Assembly: GCF_026914185.1 (NCBI RefSeq) | Contig: NC_070560.1 | Location: 3,091,501-3,155,500 of the forward strand | Origin: Puccinia triticina | Lineage: Eukaryota; Basidiomycota; Pucciniomycetes; Pucciniales; Pucciniaceae | DNA length: 64,000 bases | Direction of reading: 5' to 3' | Shown: in pieces, positions 1 to 10,849 of the stretch | Numbering within the stretch: the first letter of the stretch is position 1 | Layout of the letters: each line of letters begins with the position of its first letter | Position numbers and translations under genes: made by a program | Notes under the pieces: generated by a model | Database searches by the model: none | The model's input: only the letters and a program-made list of their open reading frames with translations | What the model was told of the DNA's origin: nothing

Positions 1-303
1 AAAGTCAAGCGTTCCATTATCTCCACGCGTTTCCTGCTGGGGAGAAAGAAAGGGGTGTTGACAGACTCATGCAAAGTAAAGTTTTCGACTATAATCCGCC
101 CGGAGAACTAAAGCTCACTTTCCATCTCGCCCAAACAGTGTCGAACATGCATTCTGAATCTAAACGGTCTGACGTCGCAAGTTGGGTTGGCAGCCTTGGT
201 CAGTTATTTACTTAATTTCATTCGAAGTTCCATTCAACATAACTCCAGCCGCTTTCCTTCATACGAGCTTCCATTTTTTTGCCTTGAAACTCGCCATAGT
301 CCT

Positions 304-966
304 ATGTCTCTACCTCTTCCCACTGGCTTAAATGAGGATGCAAGCCCAAGCAGTGATTCGAGTATATCCCGGTCCAGTAAGCCTAACATCTAGTCGCCCT
401 CATCTGTTCCTTTAGGCCGCGTCGAAAGTGACTCACTTGAGGAGAGGCTCAGAAAACTTCAGTTGCCCAAGGCCAGTAAGAACGATTCTTGTCCGAGTAC
501 ATCGACGGCGACGGCGACAGCAAAAGCCCGAAATTTCACGACCTCTTCGACGCCCTATCAGTCTACGGCAACCCACGAAGATCAGGAGATTCGCATTCTC
601 TCCCAAGAAGAGCGCATCAGACTCTATGTACACGAGCACGTCGCCATCTGGAAGAAATGTGTGGTACTCCAACCCCTTGGCGCCTCCAAGGAGCTCAAAA
701 CCTTACTCCGTCAAGCCCAGCAGTCTCAGAGGGATCTTCAGAAACACATCTCCCGGAAAGAGGTCGAAGGTTATGTTCAAGGATGGAATCCGTGGGTCGT
801 CAACAGACAGCTCTTCCCTCCTTCGACAAAACCGCAAAAAAAAGCTCCGATGTCTCACCAGATGGGATACAAAAACCGTCAGAACTGGGCCGAAGTTTCT
901 GAAATGGCTGAGGTTCTCAAGGGTATGTACGACGCCATCGATCACGATCGCCGTCGAAGGAGATAG
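304..966 (+). CDS. hypothetical protein, two exons (304..361, 416..966)
   Basis: I do not recognise this family. The frame is open from an ATG at 304, meets a TAG at 391-393, and is open again to the TAG at 964-966. A 54-nt intron at 362-415 (GTATAT donor, CTAAC branch site at 382-386, TTTAG acceptor) removes the stop, keeps the frame and gives about 202 aa. The N-terminus is Ser/Pro-rich and acidic, followed by a short charged helix (SDSLEERLRKLQ), a Ser/Thr/Ala-rich linker, then a compact helical core (LYVHEHVAIWKKC, LLRQAQQSQRDLQKH, EVEGYVQGWNPWVVNRQLF) and a basic C-terminus ending RRRRR. No signal peptide or membrane segment is seen. The core is duplicated downstream (1452-1506 plus 8917-9066), which supports its being a real gene. 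The intron is inferred. Confidence 0.6.
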
Positions 967-1243
967 ATCGTTGTTCTAATTCCCTCGATGCATTATCACA
1001 TGCCTCCCTTCTCCTTCAATTTATTTCTCCCCATTTATATCATCGGTCACTCCTGCTCGTGTATTTTCTTTCCTTGTTTTTAATATCCATCATACTTGAG
1101 TTATTCACTTGCACGGCTCCATTCTCTTTATGTACTAGTCTGCTTAAGGCACCCGACTTGGAATGAATGATCATCATCTGCTCAGGACCCCAGAGCACTA
1201 TCTGAGCACAGCCTCGGGATGCCATTTTGCTAATCATTGCCAG
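967..1243. other. 3' flank without a gene
   Basis: This is the downstream flank of the first gene. It is AT-rich with pyrimidine tracts and shows no convincing coding potential on either strand. Confidence 0.4.
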
Positions 1244-1461
1244 AGAGTTTGTGAGAACTGCAACTTGAAAATGTGAAAACCTTGACTTGACCAAGTCAAA
1301 AATGAACATTTCACACGACCTGTACTGGAATAACCTCTCTATAAGGAGCTCAAGAGTTTGTGAGAACTGCAACTTGAAAATGTGAAAACCTTGACTTGAC
1401 CAAGTCAAAAATGAACATTTCACACGACCTGTACTGGAATAACCTCTCTATAAGGAGCTCA
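1244..1461. repeat. tandem duplication, 2 x 109 bp
   Basis: Copy 1 is 1244-1352 and copy 2 is 1353-1461. They are identical or nearly so by eye, beginning AGAGTTTGTGAGAACTGCAA and ending ATAAGGAGCTCA. The end of copy 2 runs straight into the broken copy of the upstream gene, so the duplication sits at the left edge of that gene fragment. Confidence 0.9.
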
Positions 1462-1506
1462 AAAATTTACTCCGTCAAGCCCAGCAGTCTCAGAGGGATC
1501 TTCAGG
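1452..1506 (+). pseudogene. left part of a split copy of the 304-966 gene
   Basis: The stretch from AAGGAGCT to ATCTTCAG repeats positions 681-735 of the first gene almost base for base, covering the codons for LLRQAQQSQRDLQ. It stops exactly where the inserted element begins; the continuation of the same exon resumes at 8917. It has no start codon of its own and is a gene fragment. Confidence 0.85.
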
Positions 1507-1649
1507 AATAGAGAATGTCAAAGTAGACCCGGGTACACTACCGTTTTGCACCCGGGTACCACCCTGTTTTTTTGACCATAGTGGGTACCTGGTACCGCAC
1601 CCGGCACCGCTTGGCGGGTACCAGCGGTACTTAAGGCGGGTACCACAGG

Positions 1650-2012
1650 TACCACCAATGGTGGGCCAATACACTAACATTATTTGTTAGTGTAGTGTAT
1701 TTTAGCCAAAACCAGCTAACAATAACAACATCTTCTGTTATCTCATTTTTTGTGTTGCTGACAATACAGGAACTTGCCCAGGAAATAGTGATGGATAACG
1801 GCAATAACTGTTAATGTATCCTGTTAGTACCAATAAAAGGCCTGTTATTGCTGTTATTTCCTGTTATTGTTAGTATGGATACTTGTATCTCAGATAACAA
1901 ATAACATGAATTTGGGAGTCAATAAAATGGCTACACTAACAGTTATTGTCTAATAACGTTAGTGTAGTGCAGTGGCCCATTCCGCTTGGAGTGCAGTGGC
2001 CCATTCCGCTAT
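1650..2012. repeat. fold-back element built of GTTAGTGTA/TTATTAACAG words
   Basis: The left end (CAATGGTGGGCCAATACACT) and right end (GTTAGTGTAGTGCAGTGGCC) are imperfect inverted repeats, and the interior is made of the same short words on alternating strands (ACTAACA, TGTTATT, AACAGTTATT). The right end GTGCAGTGGCCCATTCCGC is duplicated about 24 bp apart. The outline matches the elements at 54367 and 55899, which have the same GTGGGCC ends but a GC-rich interior. Confidence 0.55.
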
Positions 2013-2183
2013 TTTTTGGATTATGCTCCATGAGCATCCACTGATCACTCTCTTCACTTCACAGTCATGTATAAATACTTATTTGACTTGCATATGAGCT
2101 ATCAAACTATGATATTGACCTTATAAACTTGTAATTTACTTATATTGACTCTTACTAAAGGAAAAATTGGTCATTCATTGACC

Positions 2184-4990
2184 TTAATCTTCATCCAAAA
2201 CAATCACTTTTCTCTTTGACTTCTTTCTGCTCTTCCTTGAATCACCAAGACCTTGTTTCCACGGGGCCAAGACACCTTCTTTTATCATATTGTTCTTTGA
2301 GTAGAAGGCCACAGTCATCCCCGTACTTATTGAGAGGAGTGTGAGTCTGTGTTGCTTTGATGAAACATAATTGCGTCCAAAGCTGAATGCTTGCTCCACA
2401 TCAACCAATGTTGCTACAGTTTATAAGACATGAGAGGAATCAGAGTTTGAATCACCATAAGCTCACTGATATCCAACTTACCTGGACAACTGAGAACATC
2501 CAGTGCCATATCTACAAGCCTGCTGTGTGTGTTTCCAGAATGCTTCTGTGCAATCTACCACTTGAGAGGATTCACTGGCTTGTTGGCATCCAGTATAAGT
2601 CCTCCGGCAAGCCACATATTGAATGCATTGGTTGAGCAGTTACCCCCTCCTGCAGCAGCAGCACTTACAAGGCCTGAAAGCATACTACTCAAGCCAAATG
2701 ATCAGCTTTTTGGAATTTTTTTTGGATCCCAGTACATTACTTACCTTGGTGGAAGTTGGGGCAGTCAAAGGAAGAGTTGATGGTGGAGGCTTGTACTTAG
2801 AACAATAACCACATCTCCCGGGCTAAGCATATTGCCTCAGAGATCCACTCGGGCTCCCAGTTTGCCATCTTGAAGTACTCGTCCTTAAATGACGGGTGCA
2901 TTACTGTAAAAAATAGGTTAGTCAGTTCAAAAGAGAGTAAAAAAAAGAGAAGATTACTTACAGATCAAGATTCTGTGCAGAGGAGAAGAGTCAGTTAAGC
3001 TATAGTATTTGTTTGTGATCTTCAATCCATATTGGAAGGCATTCCTGAGTGCCGGAGGGTATTTGTGATTGCTGATAACTGTTGATAAATGCTTGGTAAT
3101 TTGGTCAATGTAGATGAAAATGTTTGATAGGCAAGAAGATCCTGTGATGGATACTTGAAGTGTTAAATCCTGGAAGAGACCTAGGACATGGACTAAATCC
3201 CGCAATAATTCAAGATCCAACTGATCAAGGTAATGTTTGTGCCCAATACCGTGCCGCATATGGCGCTGCCACTTGAGACTTTGAGGATTCAGGATCATGG
3301 TGACTCACTTAATTTGATCAACACATCAGTAGAAGGAGGAATTAAGAGGACTTCCACCGCAGCTTCACACCAAATGATGCTGTGGAGTTGAGAGAAAGTT
3401 GATTTCCACCAAATACGTACATCCCTTTCCACACTATGTGGAGTCTTACATGCCTTCTCTTGACAAACTTCCACAAACTTGGCTTTTGAATTTGGCAAGT
3501 ACCATAACTTCTTAGAAATGGCACAAAACTTTAGCAAAACTTTAGTATGATATTCAAGTAGTTAGTTTGATATTTGAATCAGTCAATCTTTACCTTTGCA
3601 AGTGTTAGTCTGCAAGTATCAGTAGTATAGGTATCACATTTGTCTTCTTTGCTAGCTTGTTCAATGTTGGCAATGTTGAGTGACTATCCTTCTCTTCCAT
3701 GAAAAGATTCCGTTTTGCTCTCTTCATCTGGTAAGGGAGAAGAATAGTCACCATTTCCCTGAGCAAGACTAGAGTAGCATAGAAAACGTTATTCAACTAC
3801 TGTTGAATTGCAAGTGCACGGAAAAATAATCAGAATCACATTCTGATTGGATCCTCTGCATCATCATTTTCATATTCTAACTCATCTGAGTCAACATCAG
3901 CATAAACCAAGCTTCCATTATTACCAGTTTTCTTCTTATTTCCAAAAGGCTGGAGAATCACCTGGACTATTAAGTTGAGGACATGGGTGAAACAGCGGAC
4001 CCATTGTGGCTTGCCTCTAAACCATGGCCACTTAAATTTCTTGAGCTCCCTCACCATTACTTTGTTATTTTTTGCATTGTTGCTCACAAGACCGCATATC
4101 TAAAAAGAAAATGGTTTTATCAGTATTGAATAAAGTTAAGCAAAAAAACATAGTCAGCCATTGGCAATGAACAAAAACGGGTCACCTTGTCATGAATTCC
4201 AAATTTTTCCACGAATAAAGCTACTGTCTTGGCCAAGTACTCACCCATGTGGCTACAAGAAAGCTGAATAAAATCAAGTGGCATGGCCTCAAGTTTTGTA
4301 TCACCAATATTGCTTTCTTTTAATCAGTAGATAACCATGCCCAGGATATCAAATCCGTCTGGTGACTGCCATGCGCCAACTGCAATGTATAAGGCCCCTT
4401 TGTGCACCTACATATTTCAAATGTTAGAATGTTCAAGAATAAAAAGCATAATATCAAAAAAGTAGTCAACTCACGCTCAAAAAATTGTTATATTGGTTTG
4501 TACTGCTGAGTAAAGCATGTGAATATCTCTTGAAACATTGTGTGGTTGTGTTAAATGCTTGACAACAGTTGGATGGAGTATGGCTTTGTGGCTAGTGTCC
4601 ACACGTGCCAAAAACGGCCAAGCGGCTTTGGCGCACCATATTGTGCATAGTTGGGGAGCCTACAATTTTCATGGGTAAATTTCCCACATAGAACCAAGAA
4701 AAAAATGGCTTACTTCCTTCGCTTGAATTTTGCCAGTGCCTGTAATTCCTAGAATAGCCAATGATTGTGTGGATTCAGTTTCCCCGAGTTTGTGTCTGCA
4801 GATTGAAGCATGTTTGTTCAGATTTCTGCAAGAGGAGTCCAAGGTTGGACAATTGATTTTTGTGCCACATCTGAATCCCCAAAATTCAGTTAAGATCAAA
4901 AGTGGCTACTAGAAAACAGATTGCTTACATTTTGCAAGGATAAGCTATCATGCGCCAGCCGTGCTTCTCCAATTGATTGGAAAGTTTGGG
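2184..4990 (-). pseudogene. decayed hAT-superfamily transposase
   Basis: Reverse-strand fragments in order make up a hAT transposase. A BED-like zinc finger lies near 4840-4760 (CRNLNKHASICRHK). A segment with GAWQSPDGFDILGMVIY follows near 4390-4300. Next comes KIcGLVSNNAKNNKVMVRELKKFKWPWF with WVRCFTHVLNLIVQ (4087-3900), then CKTPHSVERDVRIWWKSTFSQL (3460-3380) and the RHMRHGIGHKHYLDQLDLELLRDLV block (3260-3190). The C-terminal dimerisation motif VDVEQAFSFGRNYVSSKQH ends at a stop at 2184. hAT transposases use a DDE nuclease with a C-terminal hATC domain. Here internal stops, frame changes and possible intron remnants break the frame, so activity is unlikely. The family call is from motif order. 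An intact hAT transposase is commonly 600-900 aa. Confidence 0.8.
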
Positions 4991-5329
4991 TACGTTGTAG
5001 GGACTATATATAGCTTGTGCTAACACCATTCTTGGCAAACTTCCAAGCTCATCCTAATTGTAAACAATCATTAATAAGAGCCGGCTAGGATACATTGAAA
5101 AGAATGTGTTGCACTCACTTAACTCCTCCTGGTCGGTGATTCCTGAAATTTCTCCTGAAGTTTTCTTGGTGCTGGTTGTATTATTGATGTCAATTTATGT
5201 TCCAGGAACTTTATTTGGAATGTACTCTTCTGCCGGATTTTCTGTGATTGAAGATGCATGTGAATGTTGATTTTTGTGTTGTTTCCGGGTGGGTGCCATG
5301 GTTGTTGCTGAGGGACTACACAGCGGGAC

Positions 5330-5600
5330 AAGTGGGATGTCAGGAGGGCGGCCGACCGGACGCCAGCAGGGCCCCGCAGTAGTCGGACGCCCTCATGCCG
5401 CCGTAGGGCCACACGCCGCCAGGGCGTCAACCAGCCTCGCCCTGCGGCCATCTTGGGTGGCGCACCTAGGTCAGCCCAGATGGGCGCCAACCCGACCGAG
5501 GCGCAGGGGGGGCGACTAACTTAACTAAGTCCCTCCGTTTGTGGAGGGGGGACGCCGTCCCGCAGGGACCCTCCGAAGGAGGGACTTATACACTACATCC
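5330..5600. repeat. GC-rich island with fold-back ending AACTTAACTAAGTCCCTCC
   Basis: This GC-rich segment of GGGCG/CGCCC words ends in ACTTAACTAAGTCCCTCCG and a short hairpin (CCCTCC..GGAGGG). The end resembles the TIR of the small element at 25673-25766, and a right-end version (CTTGTGTTAAGTTAGG) lies at 6609-6624. These are probably remnants of the same Mutator-like MITE family. Confidence 0.45.
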
Positions 5601-5884
5601 TAGTACTTAGCCTACTCTTTTTTGTTTTTTTGCTTTTTTTTGTATTATCGCTTGTATCTCCTCACTCTTAAGGAACAGGACAAAACTTCTGCGGAGCCAT
5701 GTGACCGCGTGCTTCTCCTGCTTCTTGTAGTATACTTATCAGGGATGCTGGATTTTCTCCCCATTTTTTATCTTCACAATGGTAAATTTTGAAGCGCTCG
5801 AGTCTCACGATACCACTTCCTGTACTGTGACCGGTGGCTTTCCACTATGTATATAGTTAATGATGCACGATTGCAAGACAATCG

Positions 5885-6150
5885 GAAGACTACGTCACAA
5901 CAAGCCCTAGAATCGAGACGCTAGGCTTGATTCAAGGGATGATATTCACAGAGATAGGAAAACCCCGGGCGTGTAGGCTCAGGAAACTTTGAGCTGATGC
6001 TACGAGAACGGCAAGTCCAGTTGGAAGCCTACGTCACAACAAGCCCTAGAATCAAGAAGCTAGGCTTGATTCAAGGGATGATACATCTTCAGAAAGATAG
6101 GAAAACCCCGGGCTTGTAGGCTCATGAAACTTTGAGCTGGTGCTATGTAC
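5885..6150. repeat. tandem duplication, period 139 bp
   Basis: The block starting ACGTCACAACAAGCCCTAGA at 5892 recurs at 6031. Both copies continue through GCTAGGCTTGATTCAAGGGA and AGATAGGAAAACCCCGGGC to GAAACTTTGAGCTG. A few substitutions and a small indel separate them. Confidence 0.85.
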
Positions 6151-6995
6151 AAGACCGGGTGTGATGGGCAAGTCTGGTTGTGTTTAGGCCTTGCTCTGCC
6201 TTGCTTTGCTGCCGCCGACTGGCTGAGAAGAGCTTGGAGGTCACGTGCCCTGTATTTGAGGTGTGGATTGGAAGGTTGGAGAAGATATGTAAAACCATAA
6301 TCAGCCAACAGCAGCGCTTCAAAGCAGTTTTCAGGTTTAAAAAATAAAATAAAACCACTCTTAAATCCGGTGCGAGGCTGAGACTTGGCAGGGTAGTAGA
6401 GCAGAAACAGATGGTCTTGGAACACTAAACAAGAAAAAAAATGGTTGAGTGGATCAGCTTTTATAGCGATTGTGAAATAATGCCCTGCCAAATGCCAAAA
6501 AGAGTAGGGCGGGTAGGGGGGTATACGGCGCAAGTCCCTCCTTCGGAGGCTCGCTTCGCGAGGGGCGCTTCGCGCCAGCCAGGCTGTACCAGGCCCTCCG
6601 AAGAGGGGCTTGTGTTAAGTTAGGGGGGGCGACCTCAGGGCGCCAGGGCATGATATCCTGCGAGCGTCCATGCTGAGATCCTCGTGACATCTGTCTGGGG
6701 GATGGCCTTAGGGCGCCTACGGCTACGCGAGGTAGACAGCATGCTCTTGCCTGTGGGGTCACCGGGATGACATGCCTTGAGAGGCCTCGGGGGCCGCTGA
6801 TGATCGGTCGCACAAGAGGGGTGTCTTATGATGCCCTGCTGTGGCAAGGCTGAGCTCAGGTGGCAGGCTGGGCCCCGGAGGGTCGTCTGGGCATGATCCC
6901 GACAGCGGTCACGGGAGCTGACTGGGGTGGCATCTATGGATCAGCCTGGAGGCTACACGCAGGGACAAGCATGCAGTGGTTGCATGGCTAGAGTT

Positions 6996-7823
6996 AGGAC
7001 CCAGGAAAGCCCCTATGGAACACAGTAACAAAAATGTATGAATTTTTGGTCAAAAAACAAAAAACGTACGCACCCCAGATGTATGAATGGGAAATTTGGC
7101 GGATAAGGTACTCACCCCAATTGTATGAAGTTTTTTGGGGGACAAGGGGGGTAGTAACCAAAAATGTATGAGAATGTGGATATGATGCCAGGGTTTTTTT
7201 TGCCCCCCCCCCCCTATATTGGTCCAGCTCTTCCTGTATCAACCACATATCCCAATTGTGGCTGGTTTCTACACTTCCTTGCCAATTTCCGGGATTTTTG
7301 TGCATCTTGAAGTAGCACATCTGCACCATTTCTTCCCAGTCACCAAGGCTTAAATATTACGGTGCTGGTGGGAATTGTGTATCCATCTCCCAGAGTTTAC
7401 ATTCTCTTCTTCTTACAATGTCTCAAATTTCTTTTCTAGAACACTGGCAGAACAAATTTTTGAAGATAAAATCTCTCAAAAAAGCAATAAAAATGTAGAT
7501 GAAGAGTAACAATCAGTTGTTGATGATAGTCTATGCAGTTTTCTACTTGAATATGAAATTTAAAATATCTTCTTCTTCCATTTTTTACCTTTGTCACTGC
7601 TCCTCTGGGTATGTAGCAGAAATGGCTACTCAAAAAAGTATTTCTGGGAGTATTTCTTCACGCCCGCGGCAAAAAAAAACGTACGCACGAAATTTGTATG
7701 AATTTTTGAAAAAGCTCTGCACCTACGCACAAAACGTGTATGAATGGGCTCCAAAAATGTATGAATTTTTCAAAAATCTTGGAATTTAGGTTACTGTGTT
7801 CCATAGGGGCTTTCCAGGGTCCT
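6996..7823. mobile_element. 828-bp non-autonomous hAT-like element with 8-bp TSD
   Basis: The ends are inverted repeats of about 33 bp (left AGGACCCAGGAAAGCCCCTA, right the complement with one mismatch near the start). They are flanked by the perfect direct repeat CTAGAGTT at 6988-6995 and 7824-7831. An 8-bp duplication is characteristic of the hAT superfamily. Subterminal regions carry repeated AATGTATGAATTTTT and ACGTACGCAC words on both sides, possible transposase-binding repeats. There is no coding sequence. It is nested inside the 7.4-kb insertion. Confidence 0.9.
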
Positions 7824-8289
7824 CTAGAGTTTCATAGGCAATGGTGGACTGGGTGAAACCTTAGTAGCTATCTGACATTCCTCAATAGTAAGCAACAGCA
7901 CATCTGGGGCATCTACTTTACAACAGCAGGGATACACATGGAGGGTGAGGGAAGGGGGAGCTAAATAGAATAGGGATGGGATCTTCCGGAGGACTCTTAA
8001 TGGGGGGAAGGTGACATACATATCTGCAATCTCAGCACTGAGATGAGCATCACTACAGGAGGATGTTGAGGAAGAGTCAGGAGAGGTTGGGATGGTACCC
8101 CATGCATGGGGGTATTCAAGCAGCTGGACATTGAAGAGGGGAGTCGTTTGGGGCACGAGGAGAGCGGTCTTTATAGACCTGCAAGTGCTGATCAACCACA
8201 TTTTTTTGTGGCATTATTATTGAATATGCATACAAACTAATCCAAGCTGGCTGGATTGCAACATGGGCCCTTTGATTGCCCGCACCTGG

Positions 8290-8660
8290 ACGGGGAGCCC
8301 ATTGGGCGTCCTAGCCGCTCTGGCTACCCCAGGACGCAGTGGCGGCTGCCCATAACCAGTGGCGCCATCTGGACCCCTGCGTCAGCCAGGCAACCGGCAT
8401 TGAAGCCCCCGTGACAGCCGGCGGTGACGCCTCCCCTACCGGTGTGTCACGCTGGCATCTCACCGGGGCGGCCATCTGGCACCCAGGTTGGTGGCATCTC
8501 AGTGGCGCCCAAGGGGCGCCACCTATGCCCACAGTCCCGGTGGCGCCCCCTAGCATGACAGAGTGGCGCCTGTACGGCCCTGGGTCCCTGTCACGCCACC
8601 GTGGCGCATGGAGTGCTGGGACGCCAGCTGGACGCATCGGCTTTGCCCAATCTGCCCCGC
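8290..8660. repeat. GTGGCGCC-rich low-complexity island
   Basis: GTGGCGCC/GGCGCCAC words recur about every 20-60 bp in a GC-rich context, giving spurious open frames on both strands. I see no gene signal. Confidence 0.5.
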
Positions 8661-8916
8661 TGTGTAGTGTGTGAAGGAAGGGTATGTAGATATATGGATT
8701 GATCAGGGATATCAGGCCCTGGCTTGATGACAGTGTTGTGTATTTCACATGTCACAGGCTACCTGGCTGCAGGACCATGATATGTGCTGGGCGGGACTTG
8801 GGGCGGTACCCGGGTACCACACCACTTTTCTGGCCAAAAACATGTACCTGGTACTGCACCTGGCACCGCTGCGCGGGTGCGGGTGGTAATGGGCACTGGT
8901 TGACATTCTCTATTCA

Positions 8917-9066
8917 GAAACACATCTCCCGGAAAGAGGTCAGAGGTTATGTGCAAGGATGGAATCCGTGGGATGTCAAGAGATAGCTCTTCCCTCCTTT
9001 GACAAAACCAAAAGAAGGAGGTCCAATGTCTCACCAGATGGGATACAGCAACTGTCAGAACTGACA
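8917..9066 (+). pseudogene. right part of the split copy of the 304-966 gene
   Basis: The sequence AGAAACACATCTCCCGGAAA onward repeats positions 742-885 of the first gene with scattered changes. One of these turns the codons for NRQLF into a premature TAG (ATGTCAAGAGATAGC). It continues the reading broken off at 1506. With an internal stop and no start, it is a relic. Confidence 0.85.
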
Positions 9067-9092
9067 GTCTCAATGGCCAACATGAACCTCAA

Positions 9093-9265
9093 ATCTCTTA
9101 TATCTTTTCACGTTTTAGGTTCAACCTTGTTTTGACTTCAGATTCTGTTTTCTAATGGAATTTCAACCCTATTTTCCACTGGACACTTTTGAATAGCTCA
9201 ACTCCTTCATAGAGTTCCTTGTTTGTGATGTGCACACGCAGCAGCGCCTGGTCGGCGTAACAGAG
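9093..9265 (+). repeat. dispersed repeat also found at 63813-63985
   Basis: CTTATATCTTTTC, GACTTCAGATTCTGTTT, TTTCAACCCTATTT, AACTCCTTC and GAGTTCCTTG follow the same order and spacing at 63830-63965. It is non-coding and may be an LTR or MITE fragment. Confidence 0.6.
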
Positions 9266-9855
9266 TGCTCCAACCACATGTACATGTCTGATGATGTCAG
9301 ACAAACTTGAAAATTTTTGAAGTCAGGATCCCCCATGCAGCTGGAGGATACACAGACTTCAGACACCCAGAACCACACCCCCATATAACCCAGGATCACC
9401 ACCAAAGAGGATACCACACTCCCAGTACACCTACTGTCACAGGCACCTAGGATATTGAAAGTAAGTACTACTCTTTCACTGAACCTTGATTATCTCAGAG
9501 GTACACCTCTGTGTCTCTTTGACTGCTCTCTCTCCCAGCTTTATTTTTCTCTTCTTTGATCACAGGTCTTCATATATCTTCACCTCATAGCCAAAAGATT
9601 CTGCTGCTATTCATCCTTCTTTTTCTGTGGTTTTTGTAAGAAAAAAACCACATAGCTTTCCCTTCAATGAACCTTGACTATCCAGAGAGAAGTCTAAAAA
9701 ATTGTGGCTGATTAGACTTGTCTAATTCAGAGTCCTTCCATGTTTCCTTGGTGAGAAGAGGCTGTTGCACTTTCTAGCACAGCTTGACAGCCCTCCCTTA
9801 AGGAGGTAGCATTGCCAGTGGAAGTTAGTACCCACCAGAATATCATTGAAATTCA

Positions 9856-10238
9856 GGCCCCGTTTGGCACCAATATAATTATAGGTGATATAATTGCTGA
9901 TTAATTCAATAAAAAATACGAAATTCAACATAAAGCCTCCAGATTTTTTTTAGGCAACCTACAGTGCTGGTCTCTTCAAATTTGAAATCAGATTCAACTG
10001 ATTCAGCCATCTTCAGCACCCTAATATCATTATATCACTTTTGACCAATATGAAGCAATATAATGGTATTATGGTGCTGAAGATGGCTGGATAAGTTGAT
10101 TCTGGGCTCACAGTTGAAGAGACCAGTACTTTAGGTTGCCTACAAAAAAATTTTGGAGGCTTTATGTTGAACTTTGTATTTTTTATTGAATTAACCAGTG
10201 ATTATATCACCTATAGTTATATCAGTGCTAAATGGGGT
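9856..10238. mobile_element. fold-back MITE of about 380 bp with CCCCGTTTGGC ends
   Basis: The two halves are near-complete inverted repeats: GTTTGGCACCAATATAATTA on the left pairs with the complement of ATATCAGTGCTAAATGGGG on the right. Inner paired blocks include AAAGCCTCC, TAGGCAACCTA, CTGGTCTCTTCAA and GCCATCTTCAGCACC. The ends resemble PIF/Harbinger-type GGCCCGTTTGG termini seen also at 21150 and 34033. Boundaries are approximate because no clear target duplication is visible. Confidence 0.7.
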
Positions 10239-10660
10239 GATTATCCTCTCTCAGATCTTCTTCTCTTTCTCTCTCTCTAATATGTGTAATTTCTTTATCC
10301 CAAGAAATCCAAATGTTGCTCACCCATTTCCTTGTGTCCTGCTGTCACTATAGAGACTTGCGCTCACAGGAGATGTTCTTGGGCAGCAACACATCCACTG
10401 ATTTTCAGTGCAGCCCAGTCCCAAAAGCCATTTCACATGATTTTTCCGTCACAGTGGCTCCACCAGGGGACAATGTCCCACTAATGAAACATATCCATCT
10501 GTCAGTTGTTTTCCAATATTTGTACAGAATGTATGATCCAAGTCCTGGGGGAAAACATTATCTCAGCAAAAAAATTGTTATTGAGAATGCAGTATTTATG
10601 TGGACAGGTTTTGACCAAGTCTATGAACTCAGAAGCTTTCACAGTGGCCTGGCGTGCCTA

Positions 10661-10849
10661 CTACATCCGGACATACGCAATCCAGTCGTGACCACAGGCG
10701 CAACTCAGATGAAGCTTTTGCATGGGAATGCCATTGTAGGTGACACGGGATGACTGGAGTGTAACAGGATTCGGATGTATACAGTTGGCCAATGCGCAGC
10801 CAACCACGAAAGCAATTTGTGCAGCAATTGTCAGCCCAACACGTCTCAT
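10661..10849 (-). CDS. small secreted peptide candidate
   Basis: From the ATG at 10849 the frame encodes 62 aa that begin with a classic signal peptide: MRRVG, a hydrophobic run LTIAAQIAFVVGCALA, and a probable cleavage site before NCIHP. The mature part has three cysteines (C23, C51, C53 by eye) and ends just past a GTATGT that could be a donor, so a second exon may exist toward lower coordinates. A 46-codon open frame rich in aromatic residues lies after a TTTTCCCCCAG acceptor-like site near 10547, but I could not join it cleanly. A TATA-like TATTTATAG lies at about 10988 on this strand. The product could be a secreted effector-like peptide. An in-frame upstream ATG at 10972 would bury the signal sequence, so I prefer 10849. 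Confidence 0.4.
   Translation of the reverse strand: MRRVGLTIAAQIAFVVGCALANCIHPNPVTLQSSRVTYNGIPMQKLHLSCACGHDWIAYVRM

Larger units (their letters stand above)
1507..8916. mobile_element. 7.4-kb insertion with terminal inverted repeats
   Basis: The left end begins GAATAGAGAATGTCAA and the right end finishes with its exact reverse complement. Similarity continues inward for roughly 130 bp as degenerate GGTACC/CCCGGGTA-rich sequence (1507-1650 and 8785-8916). The element interrupts one continuous exon of the duplicated gene, so the empty site can be read from the intact copy (around 731-740). The target duplication is either AG with a 16-bp TIR or TTCAG with a shorter TIR. The interior holds a decayed hAT transposase and smaller insertions, so it may be a composite. 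No intact transposase of its own is seen. Confidence 0.75.

Noticed and set aside
428..979. 183-codon frame overlapping the first gene
   Set aside because: It is an Arg/Ser-rich out-of-frame shadow of the 304-966 gene, whose frame is supported by the duplicated copy.
8311..8748. open frames on both strands in a GC-rich island
   Set aside because: Driven by GTGGCGCC repeats; composition explains the lack of stops.
10313..10753. 146-codon forward frame opposite the small secreted peptide
   Set aside because: No domain or signal is seen, and it lies antisense to a frame with a clear signal peptide; it is likely a shadow, though I cannot exclude it.
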